In this document: positions 1 through 10,277 of the stretch, in pieces
How the letters are laid out: each line of letters starts with the position of its first letter
Numbering within the stretch: position 1 is the first letter of the stretch
Assembly: GCA_963733935.1 (NCBI GenBank)
Contig: CAVTEQ010000015.1
Coordinates: forward strand, 372,001-436,000
DNA: 64,000 nt
Direction: 5' to 3'
Source of the DNA: JAHFUA01 sp963733935
GTDB taxonomy: Bacteria > Acidobacteriota > Terriglobia > Terriglobales > Acidobacteriaceae
Notes under the pieces: model-generated
What the model was told of the DNA's origin: nothing
Database searches by the model: none
The model's input: the letters and a program-made list of their open reading frames with translations, nothing else
Made by a program: the position numbers and the translations under genes

Positions 1-20
1 GGACCCCTGCGCAGGGTCCC
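1..20 (-). terminator. Imperfect hairpin at window edge
   Basis: GGACCC and GGGTCC pair around a short CTGCG-type loop with one bulged C. It lies about 25 bases beyond the stop of the minus-strand YceI-like gene. A T-run, if present, would be outside the window, so its role as a terminator is only a guess. Confidence 0.3.
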
Positions 21-43
21 TCCGTCGTTGTTTCAACGTTTCT

Positions 44-910
44 TCAGTTTCCCGCGACTTGCGCCGCGTTCAAACCTACTGCCGATCCAGAAGCGACCGG
101 TGTCAGTTGGAGGTCGAAAGTAATCGTTGCCTGGCTGCCGTCAGGAATGGCGGCGGCTTCGAAGCCGTAGTAACCCTCGCCGATCACTGCGGTGGTTGGC
201 GCCACACTGTTGGTCGCGGTGGTGATCACTTTGCCGGTGCAGGTCGCGCCGGAATAGTCTTCACCCACGGGCGAGGACGGCATCGCGCAGTTCTCGTCCT
301 CTACGACGACGCTGGGACCATCGCGGCGCGCGAGTGTGTCAAGCAGCTCTGGGAAGCGCTCACGGCTGACCGTGGTTGCGGCCGAGAGCTCGAGCGTTCC
401 GCCGTGCGCCGCGGACAGGTCCGCGGCCGGAAACACCAGCGTCACTTCCTGCGTGTCGGTGTGGGAAACCGGTTCGCCATACTGCGCGCCGTAGTAGCCT
501 TCGTTCGCGTCCATCGTCGCGCTGCGCTCGACGCGAGTGAGCGACAGATCTCCTACCACCGCTATCTTTCCGTCAGCGGTCGTCTCAGACCGTTTTGACT
601 TAAAGCTGATTTGGGAGTAATCCGTTCCGTGGCTCCTGTCGGGAGTCAATTCCAGGTTGACGGCCGGATCGGCGGGATCGTTCGCGCTGAAAGCGACGGC
701 TCCGCTGACGCGCGTGATGCCGACCTCCACCGACTTCGAACCTGAGCCCAGCGACAAGCGCGCGGTGGAATGTCCTGCGTCGGCCTGCCAGACGTTGTCC
801 TGAGCATGCGCCGGGGTGGAGGCGATGCACACGGCCAGCATCAGCAGTAGAAAAAATATGCCGACTCCGCTCGTTGTGAAATGAATGATGTGTTCTAGAT
901 GCGATCTCAT
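44..910 (-). CDS. Exported YceI-like protein
   Basis: Secreted protein of 288 residues. The ATG at 910 is preferred because AGAGGAG lies about six bases upstream and the product then begins with a clear signal peptide: MRSH, a hydrophobic stretch, and cleavage near AHAQD. The in-frame start 34 codons further upstream has neither. The mature part begins with W-x-A-D-x-x-HS, has a V-x-G element and a G-x-L-x-L-x-x-V strand, a layout resembling the YceI periplasmic lipocalin-like family, which binds apolar ligands such as isoprenoids. Two cysteines near residues 210-230 could form a disulphide. The family match is judged by eye and is moderate. It is divergent from the sigma-54 regulator. Confidence 0.55.
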   Translation of the reverse strand: MRSHLEHIIHFTTSGVGIFFLLLMLAVCIASTPAHAQDNVWQADAGHSTARLSLGSGSKSVEVGITRVSGAVAFSANDPADPAVNLELTPDRSHGTDYSQISFKSKRSETTADGKIAVVGDLSLTRVERSATMDANEGYYGAQYGEPVSHTDTQEVTLVFPAADLSAAHGGTLELSAATTVSRERFPELLDTLARRDGPSVVVEDENCAMPSSPVGEDYSGATCTGKVITTATNSVAPTTAVIGEGYYGFEAAAIPDGSQATITFDLQLTPVASGSAVGLNAAQVAGN

Positions 911-1161
911 TTTTTTCTCCTCTCTTCCAGATGTGTCGCCCGAGTGAAGTGCATGCGCGTTGCCACGTGGAGAGGAAATCTGCCGCCGGCGGCTAGGTGC
1001 TTGTTGCAACAATGTTTATCGCTGCTGCGCCACGTGAGCAGCCGGCTCGCGCCAGCGCTGTTGTCAGTCGAGAGTTCGACAGCGTGACGGACATCCGTCG
1101 CGCATCGTCCCTTGCGGATTCAGTTTTGCGATGGGAATTAGCAACTTTTTAACAAGCATGT
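911..1161. other. Divergent intergenic region
   Basis: Spacer between the minus-strand YceI-like gene and the plus-strand sigma-54 activator. It should hold both promoters, but no convincing -35/-10 pair or sigma-54 (-24/-12) site could be read. No repeat was seen. Confidence 0.4.
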
Positions 1162-3378
<2,217 letters not shown>

Positions 3379-3450
3379 CAATTAGCGGCGGTTCTCGCTC
3401 GTCTGACTCCATGCGGAATACAATCTGATCGCGAGTCAATGGAGGCGGAT

Positions 3451-3654
3451 GTGGCGACGGACAAACCTACGGCGGAACAGCCAGCGAAACACGCAGAAGC
3501 GGTCCAGCACCTCACCGAGGCCCACGGCATCCTGCAGAAGTTGCGGGAGCAAGCGGACAAGCACCCAGCACCGCGGGAGGCCGTCATCGAAGCCATCGAT
3601 AAGTTGGAACGGGCTTTGGCCATTCTTTCCGTCAAGACCGGCGGGTGGTTGTAA
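3451..3654 (+). CDS. Small hypothetical protein upstream of eutB
   Basis: A 67-residue, hydrophilic, helix-prone protein (segment AEAVQHLTEAHGILQKLREQ). The GTG at 3451 is preferred because GGAGG sits five bases upstream; an in-frame ATG at 3439 has no ribosome binding site. The stop codon lies directly against the eutB start at 3655, so the two are almost surely co-translated. A competing frame over the same DNA (ATG 3449) gives an Arg/Ser-rich product typical of an out-of-frame shadow. No family recognised. Position suggests a role linked to ethanolamine ammonia-lyase, which is inference only. Confidence 0.55.
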   Translation: MATDKPTAEQPAKHAEAVQHLTEAHGILQKLREQADKHPAPREAVIEAIDKLERALAILSVKTGGWL

Positions 3655-5037
3655 ATGACGGAGAAGTTCTCTTTTGGTGATTTGCGCGAGCTGTTCGCCA
3701 AAGCCAACGAAGAAAAATCCGGCGACCAGATGGCCGGCCTGGCAGCGCGATCGGAGCGCGAGCGCGTGGCGGCGAAGCAGCAGCTTGCCGACCTCAGCCT
3801 GGCCGAGATCGTCGACCAGCCGCTCATTGACGACAACGTCACCGAGTTGATCTTGCGGACGTTGGATCGGGAAGCGTTTCAGAGTCTGCGCAGCATGACG
3901 GTGGGCGAGCTGCGGGAGTATCTGCTGGATGATGCCACGGGCGATGCGGAATTGCGGCGGCTGCAATGGGCCATCATCCCGGAGATTGCAGCCGCGGTTG
4001 CCAAGATCATGAGCAACAAGGATCTGGTGCTGGTGGCCGCCAGGTTCCGCAACGTCACGCGCTGCCGCAACACCATGGGCGAGCCCGGCGTGCTGGGGAT
4101 TCGTATCCAGCCGAATCACCCGGCAGACGATCTGGGCGGAATCGCTCTCGCAGCATTCGAAGGCCTGCTGTATGGCTGCGGCGACGCCGTCATCGGCGTG
4201 AATCCGGCGACGGATTCGGTGGAGACGGTGGGTTCAATTCTCGGCGCGCTCCAGCATCTAGTCGATACCTGGCAGATTCCGACCCAGACCTGCTGCCTCG
4301 CCCACATCGGAACCCAGCTTGCCGCTTTGGCGCGGGGAGCCCCTGTCGACCTCCTCTTCCAATCCGTTGCGGGAACTCAGGCCGCGAACAGCAGCTTCGG
4401 CATCACGCTGGCAATGCTTCGCGAAGGGCGGGAGCAGGTTCTCGAACATCATCGCCGGCGCGATGTCCCCTGGAAAGGCGACCATGTGATGTATTTCGAG
4501 ACCGGCCAAGGAAGCGCGCTCTCCGCGGAAGCTCATCACGGAGTCGATCAGTTGACGATCGAGGCCCGTGCCTACGGTGTGGCCCGCGTGTTCGAGCCTT
4601 TTCTGGTAAACAGCGTGGTTGGATTCATCGGCCCGGAATACTTATACGACGAGCGCCAGATCATACGCGCCGGCCTCGAAGACCACTTCATGGGCAAGCT
4701 GCTTGGCCTGCCGATGGGCTGCGACGTCTGTTACACCAACCACGCGGCTGCCGACCAGAATTCAGCCGACAACCTGCTCCTCCTGCTCGGCGCGGCCGGA
4801 TGCAATTACTTCATGGGCGTTCCCTGCGGCGACGACGTAATGCTGAATTATCAGTCCACCAGCTATCACGACGCCCTGGCGGTCAGGCGGCTCTTCCGCT
4901 TGCGTCCCGCGCCCGAATTTCTGGCCTGGCTGGAAAGCAAAGGAATCTACCGCGATGCTGAACCTGTTCTGCTGGACCAATCGGCCAGACGGCAATTGAT
5001 GCAAGGCGTGGCGTCATCGCTCGAGGGCATGGCCTGA
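3655..5037 (+). CDS. eutB: Ethanolamine ammonia-lyase large subunit
   Basis: Catalytic subunit (460 residues, near the usual ~453) of the adenosylcobalamin-dependent enzyme that splits ethanolamine into acetaldehyde and ammonia. Family segments are easy to see: FRNVTRCRNTMGEPGVLG, YGCGDAVIGVNPATDSVETV and GLPMGCDVCYTNHAAADQN, which belong to the substrate and cofactor cavity of the TIM barrel. Stop and start with eutC abut at 5037/5038, so both subunits are translated together. No microcompartment shell genes, eutA reactivase or cobalamin transporter occur nearby, which points to a stand-alone, cytosolic catabolic enzyme. Confidence 0.97.
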   Translation: MTEKFSFGDLRELFAKANEEKSGDQMAGLAARSERERVAAKQQLADLSLAEIVDQPLIDDNVTELILRTLDREAFQSLRSMTVGELREYLLDDATGDAELRRLQWAIIPEIAAAVAKIMSNKDLVLVAARFRNVTRCRNTMGEPGVLGIRIQPNHPADDLGGIALAAFEGLLYGCGDAVIGVNPATDSVETVGSILGALQHLVDTWQIPTQTCCLAHIGTQLAALARGAPVDLLFQSVAGTQAANSSFGITLAMLREGREQVLEHHRRRDVPWKGDHVMYFETGQGSALSAEAHHGVDQLTIEARAYGVARVFEPFLVNSVVGFIGPEYLYDERQIIRAGLEDHFMGKLLGLPMGCDVCYTNHAAADQNSADNLLLLLGAAGCNYFMGVPCGDDVMLNYQSTSYHDALAVRRLFRLRPAPEFLAWLESKGIYRDAEPVLLDQSARRQLMQGVASSLEGMA

Positions 5038-5817
5038 ATGACCGACAAGCCCGACGATTCTTCCCTTCTACCGGATTTTCCCGAGATAGTGCGCCGGGTT
5101 CGAGCCCGCACGCCGGCGCGCCTTCTGGTGGGCCGCACTGGTGCCGCGTACCGCACCGGCACACAACTGGAACTCCGCCAGGCCCACGCGGCAGCGCGCG
5201 ACGCGGTTCGAACCGAACTCGATCTCTCCGCCAACCTGGGCGATGACTTTGTAAAGCGCTGGCAGCTTCTGGAGGTGAGCGCGCAAGCGGCTTCGCGCGA
5301 GGAGTACTTGCTGCGCCCCGATCTCGGCCGGCACTTTGATGACAAGTCGCGCCAGGAGCTTTTGCGCTGTTCGCGAAGCAACACGCTTCAGATAGCAATT
5401 GGGGATGGGCTGTCCATCACGGCGATTGCAACGCAGGTACCGCCCTTGCTGCCTCTTTTGCACGAGGGCGCCAAGGTGCGCGAATGGAGCGTCGGTAGAA
5501 TCTTGGTGATCCGCCATTGTCGGGTGGGAATTCTGAACGAAATTGGTGAGCTGCTTTCGCCGCAAGTCGCCGTACTGCTCATCGGTGAACGGCCGGGGCT
5601 TGCTACCGCCGAGAGCATGTCCGCCTACATGGCCTATCAGCCGAAATCGGCTCATACGGACGCGAATCGGAACCTGATTTCGAATATTCACTCGCGGGGC
5701 GTCCGACCCGAAGACGCGGCGCAGCGCATTCTCAACCTTGCAGAAGAGATGATGAAGCTGGGCGCCAGCGGATACCAGCTCAGAGAACAATTCTCGCTCG
5801 GCCCGGGCTCCCGATAA
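5038..5817 (+). CDS. eutC: Ethanolamine ammonia-lyase small subunit
   Basis: Partner of EutB; the small subunit helps bind adenosylcobalamin. At 259 residues it is somewhat shorter than the enterobacterial form (~295), with a shorter N-terminus. Recognisable family parts are RARTPARLLVGRTG near residue 20, the DGLS element in IAIGDGLSITAIATQ, VLLIGERPGL and the C-terminal IHSRGVRPEDAAQRI. It begins at the base after the eutB stop, with no spacer. No further eut gene follows; the next gene is pfkA after about 130 bases. Confidence 0.95.
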   Translation: MTDKPDDSSLLPDFPEIVRRVRARTPARLLVGRTGAAYRTGTQLELRQAHAAARDAVRTELDLSANLGDDFVKRWQLLEVSAQAASREEYLLRPDLGRHFDDKSRQELLRCSRSNTLQIAIGDGLSITAIATQVPPLLPLLHEGAKVREWSVGRILVIRHCRVGILNEIGELLSPQVAVLLIGERPGLATAESMSAYMAYQPKSAHTDANRNLISNIHSRGVRPEDAAQRILNLAEEMMKLGASGYQLREQFSLGPGSR

Positions 5818-5914
5818 CAATGCCCGCCGAACGATGGTTCGACCAAATTGGGAAACCTTCAACCAGCAGTTCCTGCCTCTTTAACTACGCGTTCACCTTG
5901 GCGTTGTTGCTCGC

Positions 5915-5923
5915 TGCTAGAAT
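5915..5923 (+). promoter_or_regulatory. Possible extended -10 promoter of pfkA
   Basis: TGCTAGAAT (TGn plus TAGAAT) stands 25 bases before the pfkA start, with AAGGAG close to the ATG. No clear -35 is present, which is acceptable for an extended -10 promoter. Prediction by eye. Confidence 0.35.
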
Positions 5924-5947
5924 CGAAGTTTTGTGCAAGGAGCTCTC

Positions 5948-7037
5948 ATGAGCGAGATACGCACCATCGGCATCTGCACCGGCGGCGGGGATTGTCCGGG
6001 GCTGAACGCGGTGATTCGGGCGGCGGTGAAGTGCGCGGTGCAGAAGTATCGGCTGGCGCGTGCTCGGCATCCACGACGGCTTTGATGGGCTGGTATGGCC
6101 GGAGAAGGCCGTGCCGTTGGATGCGCAGAGCGTCAGCGGCATCCTGCCGCGCGGCGGGACCATCCTCGGCACCACCAACCGCGGCAATCCTTTCGAATAC
6201 AAGCTTTGCGAGGACGGAAAAGAAGTGGTGCGCGACCTCTCGCAGCGCGTGCTCGACAATGCGCGCGCGATGGGCCTGGATGCGCTGATCGTGGTGGGCG
6301 GCGATGGCACGCAAAAGATCGGGCTGGCGCTCCACCACCGGGGCTTGCCGGTGGTAGGAGTGCCCAAGACAATCGACAATGATCTCTCGGCGACGGAAGT
6401 AACCTTCGGCTTCGATACCGCCCTGCATTCTACGACTGACGCCATCGACAAGATTCACACCACGGCGGAGTCGCACCACCGCATCATGCTGGTGGAGGTA
6501 ATGGGCCGCGACGTGGGATGGATCGCCCTCGAAAGCGCTCTGGCCGGCGGAGCGCACGTGGTGCTGATTCCCGAGATTGCCTTCAGCATCGAGCGCGTCT
6601 GCGATTTCGTGCGCCAGCGCGAGCAGCAGGGCAAGCGCTTCACCATCATCGTGGTGGCGGAAGGAGTGAAGCTGCCGCCCGAGCTGGCGGAAAAGCGCGA
6701 ACAGGAACGCCGCCTGTCGCCGCGTGCGCACTCGGTGACGGGCGTGATTGCCGACGCCATCGGCCGCGCCACCAAGCGCGAGACCCGCGTCACCGTGCTG
6801 GGACACATCCAGCGCGGCGGCTCGCCTTCGCCCTTCGACCGCATTCTGAGCACCCGCTTCGGCGTGGCGGCGGTAGAGCTGATCGCCGCAGGCGGCTTCG
6901 GGAAGATGGTGTGCCTGCGCGGCGGGCGCGTGGAGGCAGTGGACATCGCCGAAGCCGTCGGCGCCATGAAGTGCATTGATCCCCAGGGCGAGCTGGTGCG
7001 CGTCGCCCGCGCCATAGGGATGGGCTTCGGAGACTAG
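5948..7037 (+). CDS. pfkA: 6-phosphofructokinase (one frameshift)
   Basis: Phosphorylates fructose 6-phosphate in glycolysis. The start at 5948 has AAGGAG upstream and opens with TIGICTGGGDCPGLNAVIRA, the phosphoryl-donor loop. One extra base near 6050 (TAT-C-GGC) throws the frame; removing it joins KY to GWRVLGIHDGF and restores about 362 residues. Other motifs are VVGGDGT, PKTIDNDL, MGRDVGWIA and GHIQRGGSPSPFDR. The residues that separate ATP from pyrophosphate users are Gly in GGDGT and Lys in PKTIDND, a mixed combination, so the phosphoryl donor is uncertain. The lesion looks like a sequencing error since all downstream motifs are intact. Confidence 0.9.
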
Positions 7038-7051
7038 TTTTTCGGTGCGAC

Positions 7052-7977
7052 TCAGCGAGTGCTCGGCGACTGTGCGTCCTGCCCGTCTTCCGCGTGCAAA
7101 CGCGCCAGGATGGCCAAAGCATCCGGGTAATTGGGATCGGAGCGGCGGCAACAGGTTCACGCGTCGTTCCATGAGTCGAAGCAATTCCGCCGCTTTCTCT
7201 TCCTTGTTGAGCCTTGCGATAGCAACGGACCTGAAGGCTCCATACTCTCCAATATTCGGCTTGCAGTTCGCGCTGGCTCTGGCGCTTGTACTCCACGCTG
7301 TACCAGTCATGCGGACGGATGCGCTGCAGCCGCCACTCGTCGGCGCGCAGGCCTTCGAGGGCCATCTTTGCGACGGCCTCAGGATCGCCATTTTGAGCGA
7401 GCTCGTGTTCGGCGCGCTCGATAAGCGGGCTGGGATCGGGCAGTGGAGCAGGGCGCCGCGTGCGACGCGATCCAGGACAAGCAGAGAGGAATTTTTCCTG
7501 CTCGATCTGTTCCTTCGCGGAATCGTGGAATGTTGTCGAGGCATAAATCTCGGCCAGCGCGCGGTGGGCGGGAGCGAAATCCGGATTCTTGGCCAGAATT
7601 TCATTGAGGCGCTCGATGGCGGAGGGAGTGTTGCGACCTACCATGCTGCGAACGAACAGGTAACCGTACATCAGCTCGCCGGGATGTTCGAAAGTGAGCG
7701 CCTGGTATTCCTCCGTCAATTGCCGCAGGTGGCCCTCAATGCCGTACTGCTGGACGGCATCCTGATAGCGCTCGTGAACGAAAATATCTCCTAGGTTGCG
7801 GCTGCGGAGCGCTTGCAAGGGAGTAATGCTCTGCTCAAATGCCTCGGCGCTGGCGATGGGGAGAGTTGCTTTCTCCAGTTCGGCGCGAATGTTTGCCGCC
7901 GGTTCGCACAGGGCGGACTGGCCTGCCCAGGCGGCTGCTGAACCCAGAAGGGCGAATACCGCTATCCGAAAAAGCAT
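7052..7977 (-). CDS. Exported tetratricopeptide-type protein (two frameshifts)
   Basis: Begins with a signal peptide (MLFRIAVFALLGSAAAWAGQ); ATG 7977 is chosen over a GTG five codons upstream for that reason. Helical repeats follow, e.g. GRNTPSAIERLNEILAKNPDFAPAH and ALAEIYASTTF, typical of TPR modules. The long frame turns into nonsense near the C-terminus. Two single-base shifts, near 7215 (RKAQQ to KEEKAAELLRLMERRV) and near 7140 (to DPNYPDALAILARLHAEDG), restore a TPR-like end with a stop at 7052. Role unknown, perhaps envelope protein-protein contacts. It converges with pfkA. Confidence 0.6.
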
Positions 7978-8045
7978 TCCGTATTGTGGCACAGAAAAAG
8001 ATTGCGGAGGCTCGACTGGCCCTCCGCAATCTCACGTCGATCGAG

Positions 8046-9368
8046 CTACAACGAGCGCAGGAAATTCAAGATGTCCTGCTGATCTTTGACCGACAACTGG
8101 TTGAAGTTTCGGATGACTCGGTTAGCTTCCGAGTCCTCACTGCGGTGCGCTTGAATGGCCTGCATCAGGTCGTTGGTGCGGCCATCGTGCAGGAAATACA
8201 GCCGCTGCCCCAGGCCCCATAGTGGAGCGGTGCGGAACTGCTCTGGACCCGCCGCCCCTTGACTTACTCCGTCGGCAAGACCATCGCCCATGGAATGCAC
8301 CAGCAAGTCAGAGAACAGGTTGGCTTGCACCCCGGTCAGGGCATCCACGATTGTGGTGTTGGTGGTAAGGCTGGGCGTGTGACAGAGGGCGCAACCGACC
8401 GCACTGAACTTCGCCGCTCCATTGGTGGTGGAAGTGGTGGACGGCGCGGGGGACGGCTGATCCAGGAAGCGCATGAAGAAGGCAAACGCCGTGATGTCGG
8501 AATCGCTCAGGCTGTTGGCATCGTTGGAATCCCCGCCGGTCACATCCTCGGGCGTGGGGTTGAGCAGGCAAGAGGCGGGCGGATTGGCGCGCTCGTTGGG
8601 AAACATCTCATTGGTAACTCCCATCTCCACGTTGTAGGCTTCCCCCGCGAACAAGAGTAACGACTTGTTCTGCGCCTTCCAGCCGAAGCGGGTGATGGTA
8701 CCGTCGTTGCCGCTGCGGTTGGGAAAGCCCAGAATGCCCAACGCCAGTTTGGCGGCGGCATTGGCAGCGGCGTTGTCCAGGATCGTTTGCTCGGAGATGT
8801 TCTCGATCAAGCCTGCCCCAAAGAGGGGAGTGGGAATGCGGAAGCTGGCGTTGTGCGAATCCACCGCAGCCGCAAAGTTGGGTTGAGACATGATGCAACT
8901 GCCGCCATCGTCCCGGCCCTGGATGGTGTAAAGGTCGTGGACGCCGCCATCGGGGCGGCGGCGGTTGGGCGAACCATCCGGGTTCAGTTGCCACTTGAAG
9001 CGCACCTCGCGCACCGGGCCGTTCATGGCGACGAAGGACGGCACGGTGTTGGCTGCGCCATGCGACTTTGCGAGCGCTACCTGGGGATTGGGGGTAGGAC
9101 TGGTTCCTCCCTCCGCAGGTTGCGAATGGCAAAGCCCGCACGAATCGCCATTGAAGGTTGGACCAAGCCCATCAGGGACGCCGTGAGTGGAGTTGAAGCG
9201 CGCTTGACCATCGGTGAAAAACGCAGCCTGACCTGCGGTTAGTCCAGCGATGGGGTTACCGGCGCCGGGGGCTCCGGAACGCGGACCGGGATCACTCTGC
9301 GCGCAGGCCACGCCCGCTGACAAGCTAAGCGAAAGTACAACTAATATCGACATCGACCGTTTCGTCAC
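8046..9368 (-). CDS. Di-heme oxidoreductase (DUF1111 / thiol oxidoreductase-like)
   Basis: Secreted c-type cytochrome of 440 residues. GTG 9368 is chosen since AGGAG lies seven bases upstream and the product then starts VTKRSMSILVV, a signal peptide ending near VACAQ. Two haem-attachment motifs are present: CGLCH in GPTFNGDSCGLCHSQPAEGG and CALCH in the C-terminal half (FSAVGCALCHTPSLTT). The order, GLGPTFN followed by the first haem and a long middle with FGAGLIENI, fits the di-heme oxidoreductase family (PF06537), periplasmic electron-transfer proteins of unsettled substrate. The family is often beside imelysin-type iron proteins, but none is present here. Confidence 0.85.
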   Translation of the reverse strand: MTKRSMSILVVLSLSLSAGVACAQSDPGPRSGAPGAGNPIAGLTAGQAAFFTDGQARFNSTHGVPDGLGPTFNGDSCGLCHSQPAEGGTSPTPNPQVALAKSHGAANTVPSFVAMNGPVREVRFKWQLNPDGSPNRRRPDGGVHDLYTIQGRDDGGSCIMSQPNFAAAVDSHNASFRIPTPLFGAGLIENISEQTILDNAAANAAAKLALGILGFPNRSGNDGTITRFGWKAQNKSLLLFAGEAYNVEMGVTNEMFPNERANPPASCLLNPTPEDVTGGDSNDANSLSDSDITAFAFFMRFLDQPSPAPSTTSTTNGAAKFSAVGCALCHTPSLTTNTTIVDALTGVQANLFSDLLVHSMGDGLADGVSQGAAGPEQFRTAPLWGLGQRLYFLHDGRTNDLMQAIQAHRSEDSEANRVIRNFNQLSVKDQQDILNFLRSL

Positions 9369-9752
9369 TTCGCTTCTCCTATGTTGTCGTCGGCCTGAGT
9401 ACGTCCTGTTTGTGGCAGTCGTACCAATTAGCGAGTTCATCCGAGAGCACGACCAATTCAGGAACATTCCTCATTAATGGGGCCTACGCCCCCCACATCG
9501 TTGTTAGGTAAAGCAGCGCTTCGCGGCACTGGGACGAGGTGGCACGACTTTTCTCGGCGCCAGAGCTGAGTCGTATGTTGGGGATTGCGCAAGTGTGAGG
9601 CTGGAGGACGAAATGGTGAAGATTCCGTAGGTGCAACAGTGGCGCGAAAAATATCGGGAGCTGAAGCGGTCGAAGGGACAATAGACCGGGCATTGGCCGG
9701 ACGGGCATCCCCTCGCCCCAAACCGCATGTGACGCCGCTGATCAGGCTCGGA
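9369..9752. other. Gene-free region with possible short coding scrap
   Basis: About 380 bases without a convincing gene. A plus-strand scrap around 9633-9683 reads VQQWREKYRELKRSKGQ before a stop and looks protein-like but has an in-frame stop just ahead and no start context; it may be the remains of a lost gene. No repeat or terminator recognised. Confidence 0.3.
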
Positions 9753-10076
9753 TCAACTCCATGCTTTCACCGCAGCCACGGCGTAGCGTTCGCCGGCGAT
9801 GTAGCGCTCCATCATCTTGGGATCGATGTTGAGCGACTCGCCGCGGCCGCCGCGGCTGCTGTACTGGCTGGAGTCATGCGGAGTGGCGTGCGTGAACAAA
9901 CGAAATGCTCGTCCGCGGTTGATGAATCGTCCCTGTCCGGAGCGTTCCAGCTCTCGCGCTACCGCGAGGGTCAGATACTCGTCGGGATCGCCGGCTGAAT
10001 CCTGGCCCTGATAGTAGGCGCCGAGGATTACTTCGTTTTCAGGGACACGTATCCTGTGCTTCTGGTGCAGACCCAT
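9753..10076 (-). CDS. Hypothetical protein
   Basis: A 107-residue reading frame from ATG 10076 (MGLHQKHRIRVPENEVILGA); a TTG 25 codons upstream extends it through an A+T-rich stretch and is less likely. Composition is protein-like, with the segments GDPDEYLTLAVARELERSG and MMERYIAGERYAVAAVKAWS, and no signal peptide or membrane segment. No family recognised and the ribosome binding site is poor, so its status as a gene is moderate. Confidence 0.45.
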   Translation of the reverse strand: MGLHQKHRIRVPENEVILGAYYQGQDSAGDPDEYLTLAVARELERSGQGRFINRGRAFRLFTHATPHDSSQYSSRGGRGESLNIDPKMMERYIAGERYAVAAVKAWS

Positions 10077-10124
10077 TTCCCGGGTTGCCTTGGGAGTTGC
10101 CTTCAGGGAGTTGAGCAAACTTTT

Positions 10125-10275
10125 GCATGATTGATATCCACAATGCAACAAAATTTACAACTTAGATACAACATGTGGTGTGTACCAGTTTGGGCAGCCA
10201 ATATATAGGGAAAATAAACAAAACAAATGACTAATTACAGGTAGTAAACCGGAGGATTTCGGCATGAAAACATAA
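10125..10275. other. A+T-rich spacer with an orphan start site
   Basis: Roughly 35-40% G+C against about 62% around it. Near the right end a good Shine-Dalgarno GGAGG (10251-10255) is followed eight bases later by ATG, two codons and TAA (MKT). This looks like the start of a gene whose body has been deleted, or a leader. It sits between two minus-strand genes. Confidence 0.4.
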
Positions 10276-10277
10276 GA

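Noticed and set aside
3379..3438. Sigma-54 promoter or riboswitch before the eut genes
   Set aside because: No GG/GC pair with -24/-12 spacing and no cobalamin-type fold could be found in the 72-base gap; TACAAT at 3419 lacks a -35.
3449..3658. Second small frame overlapping the gene at 3451
   Set aside because: Product is Arg/Ser-rich and overlaps the eutB start; GGAGG spacing suits GTG 3451 better.
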